DNA of 5,015 nucleotides from Oscillospiraceae bacterium. Its GTDB lineage: Bacteria > Bacillota > Clostridia > WRCU01. Made by a program: the position numbers and the translations under genes. Below, piece by piece: positions 1 to 3,985 of this stretch. A model generated the notes under the pieces. The model made no database searches. It was not told the DNA's origin and worked only from the letters and a program-made list of their open reading frames with translations. Position 1 is the first letter of the stretch; each line of letters starts with the position of its first letter. The stretch spans positions 1 to 5,015 of the forward strand of contig WRCU01000159.1 in NCBI GenBank assembly GCA_009783805.1, given 5' to 3'.

Positions 1-105
1 TGCTGGCCCATCGGCTGCTGGCCCATCGGCTGCTGGCCCATCGGCTGCTGGCCCATCGGCTGCTGACCCATCGGCTGCTGACCCATCGGTGGCTGCCCCA
101 TCGGT
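1..105 (-). repeat. 15-bp tandem repeat array encoding PMGQQ units
   Basis: Seven consecutive 15-bp units are visible and the array continues past the left edge. Units at 1-15, 16-30, 31-45 and 46-60 are identical. Units 61-75 and 76-90 carry a synonymous change (Gly GGC to GGT). Unit 91-105 is degenerate, and 106-120 no longer fits the repeat. The unit length is a multiple of three, so copy-number changes keep the frame. On the coding (minus) strand each unit reads CCG ATG GGC CAG CAG. The gradient from degenerate (N-terminal side) to identical (C-terminal side) suggests recent expansion by slippage or unequal exchange toward the C-terminal side. Confidence 0.95.
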
Positions 106-233
106 TGTTGGAACGGCTGGGCGCCGGCCACTTGGCTCACGCCCGCGGCCTCCTCTACCTTGGCGCCGCAATTTTGGCAAAACTTCATGTCGGGCTTCAG
201 CTCCGCCCCGCACTTTGCGCATTGGTTAGCCAT
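1..233 (-). CDS. Zinc-ribbon protein with PMGQQ-repeat tail, 3' end beyond window
   Basis: The N-terminal 77 residues are visible, starting at ATG 233-231; the stop lies beyond the left edge. Residues 5-22 form a compact zinc ribbon with two CxxC knuckles (C5-A-K-C8 and C19-Q-N-C22), each followed by Gly-Ala. A short linker (about 27-39) then leads into a low-complexity tail of Pro-Met-Gly-Gln-Gln units from residue 40 onward. In this class the ribbon is a small structural zinc-binding module and the Gln/Pro/Met/Gly segment is probably disordered. What follows (often a membrane or other domain in such proteins) cannot be seen, so no function is assigned. It lies 51 bp downstream of the lipoprotein gene on the same strand and is probably co-transcribed. 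Upstream of the ATG is a G-rich stretch that is only a weak ribosome-binding site. The ribbon call is firm; the role is unknown. Confidence 0.82.
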   Translation of the reverse strand, partial: MANQCAKCGAELKPDMKFCQNCGAKVEEAAGVSQVAGAQPFQQPMGQPPMGQQPMGQQPMGQQPMGQQPMGQQPMGQ

Positions 234-284
234 GTCTCATTCCCGCCCCCATTATTTAGGATGATGGAACGACCGCCTCAACGG

Positions 285-701
285 TCAGTCAAGGTCGATC
301 ATGAAATACCACTTGCCCTCGATCTTGACCATGGGCACCGTCTCCCTCGACGTCTGGCCCCCTAGCGCGAACTCGATGTTCGCCACGCACTGGTCGCCGT
401 TGACCTCTTTATCGATGATGGTCAGCTTGGCCTTGGCCAGGTCGGATTTATTGACCTCCATGTTGAAGATCTCCGAGACCATCTCCTCGACCGTGAACAG
501 GTCATCCCCCAACATCGAGAGGAATTGCTTGAGCATGCTCGAGTATTCGGGCTCAAAGCACTCAATCAACGCGTTCACGTCCGCGTTCTTGATCGCCTTC
601 TCAAAGCTGGCGACCGTGTTTTCCGGCGACTCGCCCCCGCCGCAGGCGACGATCGCAAAGACCATGGTGACCGCCAGGAGCGTTACTGCGATTTTCCTCA
701 T
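285..701 (-). CDS. Small secreted lipoprotein, DUF4878-like
   Basis: The 138-residue protein starts at ATG 701-699. It has a classic lipoprotein signal: basic start (M-R-K), hydrophobic core at residues 4-18 and a lipobox I17-V18-A19-C20, followed by a Gly-rich spacer. It should therefore be lipidated at C20 and held on the outer face of the cytoplasmic membrane. The mature part begins Ser-Pro-Glu-Asn-Thr-Val with a helix of the pattern seen in DUF4878/NTF2-like lipoproteins (a kinase-like spacing 'F-x-K-A-I-K-N-A-D'). It ends in beta strands closing with 'V-K-I-E-G-K-W-Y', also typical of that fold. The family's biochemical role is not established, and no catalytic residues are evident. It is the first gene of a likely two-gene unit with the zinc-ribbon gene and has a good promoter upstream. 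The ribosome-binding site is poor: a G-run lies about 12 bases before the ATG. The lipoprotein call is strong; the family call is moderate. Confidence 0.85.
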   Translation of the reverse strand: MRKIAVTLLAVTMVFAIVACGGGESPENTVASFEKAIKNADVNALIECFEPEYSSMLKQFLSMLGDDLFTVEEMVSEIFNMEVNKSDLAKAKLTIIDKEVNGDQCVANIEFALGGQTSRETVPMVKIEGKWYFMIDLD

Positions 702-759
702 AATAAAAGAAGACCCCCATCATTTGATTTTCGCCAAATAGCTTGGCCACGTTCCGGTC

Positions 760-788
760 ATTATAGCATCGGCGGCTACGGGGCACAA
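760..788 (-). promoter_or_regulatory. Sigma-70-type promoter for the lipoprotein gene
   Basis: Reading the minus strand, TTGTGC (788-783) is followed after exactly 17 bp by a perfect TATAAT (765-760). Transcription would start near 752-754, giving a 5' leader of about 50 bases to the ATG at 701. The consensus -10 box, optimal spacer and position upstream of a gene make this the best promoter in the window. The -35 box keeps only the TTG core. No comparably good promoter was found for the divergent thioredoxin gene. Confidence 0.65.
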
Positions 789-805
789 GCAAGGCCGGCC
801 GCCGA
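769..805. repeat. 8-bp inverted repeat in the divergent promoter region
   Basis: TCGGCGGC at 769-776 is the exact reverse complement of GCCGCCGA at 798-805, separated by 21 bases. The arms flank the -35 element (783-788) of the minus-strand promoter, and the left arm lies inside its spacer. The position would suit a repressor or activator site controlling the lipoprotein and perhaps the divergent thioredoxin gene. The arms are GC-rich, so chance remains possible. No known operator was recognised. Confidence 0.4.
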
Positions 806-864
806 AATTGCGGTCCCCGACTTGTTGTGGTACCATTGGTTACCGCACCGCATATCGTTAATCC

Positions 865-869
865 GGAGG
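865..869 (+). promoter_or_regulatory. Ribosome-binding site for thioredoxin, deciding between two ATGs
   Basis: GGAGG ends 3 bases before the first of two adjacent in-frame ATGs (873) and 6 bases before the second (876). The second spacing is closer to optimal, so translation is assigned to 876. Using 873 would only add one Met. Confidence 0.6.
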
Positions 870-875
870 CATATG

Positions 876-1190
876 ATGGGTTTGCTGACCATTACCGACC
901 AAAACTTCGACGAGATGGTGATCAAGTCCGATCTGCCGGTCCTCGTGGACTTCTGGGCCCAATGGTGCGCGCCGTGCAGGTCCATGACGCCGATACTGGA
1001 AAAGTACGCCGAGGAGAACCCTGGCGTCCGGGTCGGGAAGGTGAACGTCGACGATGAGGGCGCCCTCGCGGAGCGGTATGAGGTGAGGAGCATCCCGATG
1101 TTCCTCGTCTTCAAAGGCGGCAAGGTCGTCGGGAAGGCCGTCGGTGCGAGGGGCAGGGAGGAGCTGGCCGACTTCGTGAAGTCGGTATAG
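876..1190 (+). CDS. trxA: Thioredoxin
   Basis: A 104-residue single-domain thioredoxin, the usual length for the family. It acts in the cytoplasm as a thiol-disulfide reductant, normally kept reduced by thioredoxin reductase. Visible hallmarks are the buried Asp25 in V-D-F-W, the redox motif W30-C31-A32-P33-C34, Pro39 in the following helix, and the cis-proline Pro74 in S-I-P-M. A C-terminal Gly-Gly-Lys turn and final helix (about 93-103) complete the fold. The motif is WCAPC rather than the classical WCGPC, a common variant expected to alter redox potential modestly. The frame is open far upstream of the start, but that part lies antisense to the lipoprotein gene and has no ribosome-binding site. 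The radical SAM gene begins 4 bp after the stop, so the two are very probably co-transcribed. No signal peptide is present, arguing against an exported thioredoxin. Confidence 0.95.
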   Translation: MGLLTITDQNFDEMVIKSDLPVLVDFWAQWCAPCRSMTPILEKYAEENPGVRVGKVNVDDEGALAERYEVRSIPMFLVFKGGKVVGKAVGARGREELADFVKSV

Positions 1191-1194
1191 CCCG

Positions 1195-1833
1195 GTGCCC
1201 CCCTTGGGCCGCACCTTCCACTATGAGTTGGGCGACGCCCTATACCTCAACATAACCAATACATGCCCTTGCGACTGCGTGTTCTGCATCCGGAGGAGCT
1301 CCGACTCCGTCGCCCTTAGCGGAGGGCTGTGGCTGGACGGCGACCCCTCCCCCGAGGAGGTTTCAGAGGCGCTCGATAAGCTCAGCCTCCGACCGTACTC
1401 CGAAGTCGTCTTCTGCGGGTTCGGCGAGCCCACTTCCAACCTGGGCACACTGCTCGGCGTCTGCCGTTACCTGAGGGCCCGGGGCGGGCCCGGTGACGGC
1501 GCCCCACCCATACGCCTGAACACGAACGGCCTATCGGACCTCATCAACGGCTCGGAGACGGCCCCCAAGCTCGCCGGCCTGGTGGACAGGGTTTCCATAA
1601 GCCTCAACGCCCCGAACGCGGGGAGGTACTGCGAGCTGACCCGGCCCGCATTCGGCCCGCGCTCGTTCGACGCAGTGCTGCGGTTCGCAAAAAGCTGCGT
1701 CGCCCATATACCGGTGGTGGCCTTCACCGTCATGGACTGCCTTACAAAGGCCGAGATCTCCGAATGCGCGGCCTTGGCGGCGAAGGTGGGCGTCACGCTC
1801 AGGGTCCGCGAGACCGTGGCCCGACAAGGTTGA
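1195..1833 (+). CDS. Radical SAM protein, TatD-associated type
   Basis: A 212-residue compact radical SAM enzyme. It begins with the family signature Y-E-L-G-D-A-L-Y-L-N-I-T-N, followed by the iron-sulfur cluster motif C24-x3-C28-x2-C31 ending C-I-R. Further motifs are G-F-G-E-P-T (75-80, the GGEP-like SAM-binding loop), N-T-N-G (109-112) and S-I-S-L-N-A-P (134-140). These match the family called 'TatD family-associated radical SAM protein'. Members use a [4Fe-4S] cluster to cleave S-adenosylmethionine to a radical; their substrate is not known to me. The protein lacks the C-terminal auxiliary-cluster domains of larger members of the superfamily. An extra cysteine, C26, sits within the cluster loop. 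The start is GTG at 1195, 4 bp after the thioredoxin stop and with no clear ribosome-binding site, implying translational coupling. TTG at 1204 is an alternative start. No tatD gene adjoins it here. Confidence 0.9.
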   Translation: MPPLGRTFHYELGDALYLNITNTCPCDCVFCIRRSSDSVALSGGLWLDGDPSPEEVSEALDKLSLRPYSEVVFCGFGEPTSNLGTLLGVCRYLRARGGPGDGAPPIRLNTNGLSDLINGSETAPKLAGLVDRVSISLNAPNAGRYCELTRPAFGPRSFDAVLRFAKSCVAHIPVVAFTVMDCLTKAEISECAALAAKVGVTLRVRETVARQG

Positions 1834-1902
1834 GCGCGCCCGCGGGAATTGTTATGGCGCCCCATCTGTGATAGCTTATGCGATGTTGACTAAGGCGTGG
1901 CC

Positions 1903-1925
1903 GGTCCCCGAAAGGCGGGGGGATC
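1903..1925 (+). promoter_or_regulatory. Hairpin in the pspA leader, just upstream of its ribosome-binding site
   Basis: GGTCCCC (1903-1909) can pair with GGGGATC (1919-1925): seven pairs including one G-U, with a 9-base loop. It ends 5 bases before the pspA ribosome-binding site (GGAGGG, 1931-1936, 7 bases from the ATG). There is no T-run after it, so it is not a typical intrinsic terminator. It could insulate pspA from the upstream pair or tune translation. In sequence this GC-rich a chance hairpin is possible. Confidence 0.35.
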
Positions 1926-1943
1926 ACCAGGGAGGGTAGGCAT

Positions 1944-2678
1944 ATGGGTTTGTTCAGCAGGTTAGGCTCAATGTTCAGGGGTTTCTTCGGCCTTTTCGTG
2001 AGCAAGGTCGAGACCTCGAACCCCGACGCGCTCCTGGAGGACTGCAAGAACCAGATAGAGAAGGCGCGCAGGGAGGCCGAGCAGCAGATAGTAGAGATCC
2101 AGACGAACGCCGAGCTGATCAAGATCGAGCTGCGCTCGTCCGAGAAGAAGCTGGCCCTCGCCAAGGATAGGGTGCAGGCCGCCCAGAGGTCCGGCGACAA
2201 GGAGGTCCTCATCGAGACGCTCATGCTCGAGGAGGAGGCGCAGAACACGTATGACAACCAAAAGCAGACCTACGACATAGCCATGGCCGACGTCACCAAG
2301 GTCCGCGAGGACTACAGGGTGTTCGAGTCCGAGATGAACGCCAAGATGACGGAGCTCAAGACCTTGAGGTCACAGGCCAAGATGGCCGACCTCAAGGAGA
2401 ACATAAACAGCGTCAACGCCAAGTACGCCTCGAAGAGCAACAGGGTCGCCAACGTGAACGCGAACATGGACCGCGCCAGGGACATCGTCAACCAGAAGAC
2501 GGCGAGGGCCAACGCCGTGGAGTCGCTTAACGAGGACAACATCGACATGAAGATAAAGAGGCTCGACATGAACTCATCGAGGGACCGCGCAAAGGCCAGG
2601 GCTGAGGCCATGATGGCCGGCGGCGAGGGGTTCGAGGTCAAGGAGAAGATCGAGGCGAAGGCCAAGGCGGAGTCCTAG
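1944..2678 (+). CDS. pspA: PspA/IM30 (Vipp1)-family membrane-protecting protein
   Basis: The 244-residue protein starts at ATG 1944 with a strong ribosome-binding site (GGAGGG) 7 bases upstream. The N-terminus M-G-L-F-S-R-L and a hydrophobic/amphipathic helix (about 2-20) match helix alpha-0 of PspA/IM30, which inserts into the membrane surface. Residues about 27-190 are an almost uninterrupted charged helical coiled coil with few prolines, as in the family. Members form ESCRT-III-like rings and rods on the inner face of the cytoplasmic membrane and limit ion leakage under envelope stress. It is slightly longer than E. coli PspA (about 222). After a Gly-Gly-Glu-Gly linker (226-229) there is a charged tail (about 230-244), and a C-terminal extension is also a feature of Vipp1. 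The E. coli psp partners pspB, pspC and pspF are not present here. The next gene encodes a two-helix membrane protein that may be a functional partner. Family membership is confident; PspA versus Vipp1 is not resolved. Confidence 0.9.
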   Translation: MGLFSRLGSMFRGFFGLFVSKVETSNPDALLEDCKNQIEKARREAEQQIVEIQTNAELIKIELRSSEKKLALAKDRVQAAQRSGDKEVLIETLMLEEEAQNTYDNQKQTYDIAMADVTKVREDYRVFESEMNAKMTELKTLRSQAKMADLKENINSVNAKYASKSNRVANVNANMDRARDIVNQKTARANAVESLNEDNIDMKIKRLDMNSSRDRAKARAEAMMAGGEGFEVKEKIEAKAKAES

Positions 2679-2684
2679 GCCTTA

Positions 2685-2744
2685 GGGGCCGTACCCCAGG
2701 GGCCATCCGTGGGGCCGCGGACGCGATCGGCCCATGGCATGGGC
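2685..2744 (+). other. Short hairpins between pspA and the membrane-protein gene
   Basis: The 105-bp gap after pspA holds GGGG-5-CCCC (2685-2697) and a perfect 6-bp stem with a 3-base loop, GCCCAT/ATGGGC (2730-2744). Neither is followed by a T-run, so they do not look like an efficient intrinsic terminator. They may be partial terminators, RNA-processing sites or chance in GC-rich sequence. No promoter was convincing in this gap, so the downstream genes are probably read from pspA. Confidence 0.3.
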
Positions 2745-2783
2745 GCGCCTTAGTCGCGGGCCGGCGGAAGGGGGGTGCGAACC

Positions 2784-3608
2784 ATGGGAAAGGGGGGGCG
2801 GTCCATCGGGAGGTTCCTTTCGGCCTTCCTCTCAGTGCGCAACGTCCTCATCGGCGCCTTGGCCCTGGCCGCCGCGACCGTCTCGCACCAATCCTTCCTT
2901 CGCGGCACGCCCGCCGCCCATCTGTCCTTCGCCCTATACCTGGCGGCCGCGTCCGTCTTCCTGGGATCGGGCCTGCAGACGCTCCTGAGCAAGGCGCACG
3001 GCGAAAGGTACGCCAAAAGGCGCACGTTCGCCAGGATCCGCGAGGCCGACAAGGATTGTAAGGCCAAGGCCAAGCGACTCTCACCGAACCTTCGGAACCT
3101 TCCCGCCAACGTCAGGGGGGTGCTTGCGGACAAGGACGTCATCCTGGGGGTCTACTTCGACGAGGACCAGACCTACATACAGGAGAAGGTGGCGCTGCAG
3201 TCGCTTGAGCTGACGAACGCCTACCTCAGGCAGTACGCGAACTACTCCATGCGCAAGGGCGAGGTGGAGAAGGCCGACATCCAGGCCATCACGTCCAGGA
3301 TAAACGGGAACCTGCGCAAGATCGGCTTCACGTCCGACGATGACGCCAAGGCCGGCATACTGGACAACATCGCGATGGACGAGCGGCTGCTCTCGTCGAT
3401 AAAGGGCGAAAGGGTGGAGCTGGCGAAGGTCATGACGAAGCTGGAGTATATGGAAAGCGTGATCGGGTCCTTGAAGCACAAGGTCGTATCGGGAGCCGAC
3501 ATAGGGGGGGAGATCTCCTCCGGCAAGGTGCAGTCCATCATAGACGAGGCCACGGCCCTCGACTCCGCCCTGGAGAGCAGGAGGGGCGAGGGGTTGAGGC
3601 TACGTTGA
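2784..3608 (+). CDS. Unrecognised membrane protein with two TM helices and a helical cytosolic domain
   Basis: The gene encodes 274 residues from ATG 2784, chosen because the purine-rich GGAAGGGGG site ends about 8 bases before it; GTG 2775 would place the start on top of that site. Two hydrophobic segments (about 20-35 and 44-68) form a membrane hairpin with a short loop. The segment after the second (about 69-98) is very rich in Lys and Arg, which by the positive-inside rule puts both termini in the cytoplasm. The remaining 175 residues are mostly charged and helix-forming, with likely coiled-coil stretches around 130-155 and 200-235, and a weakly ordered Gly/Ser linker near 236-247. I do not recognise the family. 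A hairpin membrane anchor plus helical domain is loosely like XpaC-type proteins, but no diagnostic motif was found. Its place between pspA and acpS, overlapping the latter, suggests a job at the membrane, perhaps recruiting or sensing PspA; this is inference. Confidence 0.8.
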   Translation: MGKGGRSIGRFLSAFLSVRNVLIGALALAAATVSHQSFLRGTPAAHLSFALYLAAASVFLGSGLQTLLSKAHGERYAKRRTFARIREADKDCKAKAKRLSPNLRNLPANVRGVLADKDVILGVYFDEDQTYIQEKVALQSLELTNAYLRQYANYSMRKGEVEKADIQAITSRINGNLRKIGFTSDDDAKAGILDNIAMDERLLSSIKGERVELAKVMTKLEYMESVIGSLKHKVVSGADIGGEISSGKVQSIIDEATALDSALESRRGEGLRLR

Positions 3609-3985
3609 GGCGCTCGCCGTGCGGCATCGACATGGTGGAGGTGGACCGGGTCAGGTCCGCCGTCGAGCGTTACGGCGACAGGTTCGTCAATAGGGTCTAC
3701 ACGGTCTCTGAGTCGGGGTACTGCGACGCCAGGGGGCCCGGCAGGCATATGAGCTACGCGGCCCGCTTCGCGGCGAAGGAGGCCGTGGCCAAGGCATTGG
3801 GTACCGGCTTTTCGCGCGGCGTCCGCCCGCTGCAGATCGAGGTCGCCAACCTGGGCGGCGGCGCGCCGGCCGTGAACCTATACGGAAGGGCCCTGGAGGA
3901 GCTAGTGTCCCAAGGCTACGAGTCCGTGGCCCTCAGCCTCACCCATACCCGCGGCATCGCGGCCGCCGTGGCCATACTCACGTGA
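3605..3985 (+). CDS. acpS: Holo-[acyl-carrier-protein] synthase
   Basis: The 126-residue enzyme transfers the 4'-phosphopantetheine arm of coenzyme A to a serine of apo-acyl carrier protein, activating it for fatty-acid synthesis. Visible AcpS motifs are G-I-D-M-V-E-V-D-R (7-15, with the Mg-binding Asp9), R-F-A-A-K-E-A-V-A-K-A-L-G-T-G (54-68, with Glu59 as the second metal ligand) and the C-terminal S-L-T-H-T-R (111-116). Length matches the AcpS class (about 120-130) rather than the larger Sfp class. The start is TTG 3605, overlapping the upstream stop in the 4-base string TTGA, with TGAGG 5 bases before it. The next in-frame ATG (3632) would delete the essential Asp9, so it is rejected. Translation is probably coupled to the membrane-protein gene. 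The 3' end overlaps the convergent DnaC-like gene by 8 bp. Confidence 0.94.
   Translation: MRRSPCGIDMVEVDRVRSAVERYGDRFVNRVYTVSESGYCDARGPGRHMSYAARFAAKEAVAKALGTGFSRGVRPLQIEVANLGGGAPAVNLYGRALEELVSQGYESVALSLTHTRGIAAAVAILT

Noticed and set aside
271..286. Inverted repeat GACCG/CGGTC at the end of the lipoprotein gene as a terminator
   Set aside because: The stem is only 5 bp, it includes part of the stop codon, and no T-run follows on the minus strand; read-through into the zinc-ribbon gene is more likely.
811..820. The 10-mer CGGTCCCCGA occurs upstream of both trxA (811-820) and pspA (1902-1911)
   Set aside because: Several repeated 10-mers are expected by chance in 5 kb, and the distances to the start codons differ (about 60 versus 40 bases).
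525..872. Upstream in-frame extension of the thioredoxin frame
   Set aside because: The frame is open but lies antisense to the lipoprotein gene, has no ribosome-binding site and adds sequence unrelated to thioredoxin; the GGAGG and double ATG at 873-878 define the start.
858..1214. 118-codon minus-strand open frame opposite trxA
   Set aside because: It mirrors a clear thioredoxin gene; long antisense frames are expected in GC-rich coding DNA, and its translation resembles no family.
1849..1877. Possible pspA promoter TTGTTA, 17 bp, TAGCTT
   Set aside because: The -10 box matches consensus at only three positions; too weak to annotate.
2734..2988. 84-codon plus-strand frame starting between pspA and the membrane-protein gene
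   Set aside because: It overlaps the membrane-protein gene in another frame, is rich in Pro, Arg and Ser as expected for out-of-frame GC-rich sequence, and has no ribosome-binding site.
3632..3634. ATG as the acpS start
   Set aside because: It would remove the G-I-D motif with the metal-binding aspartate that defines the family.
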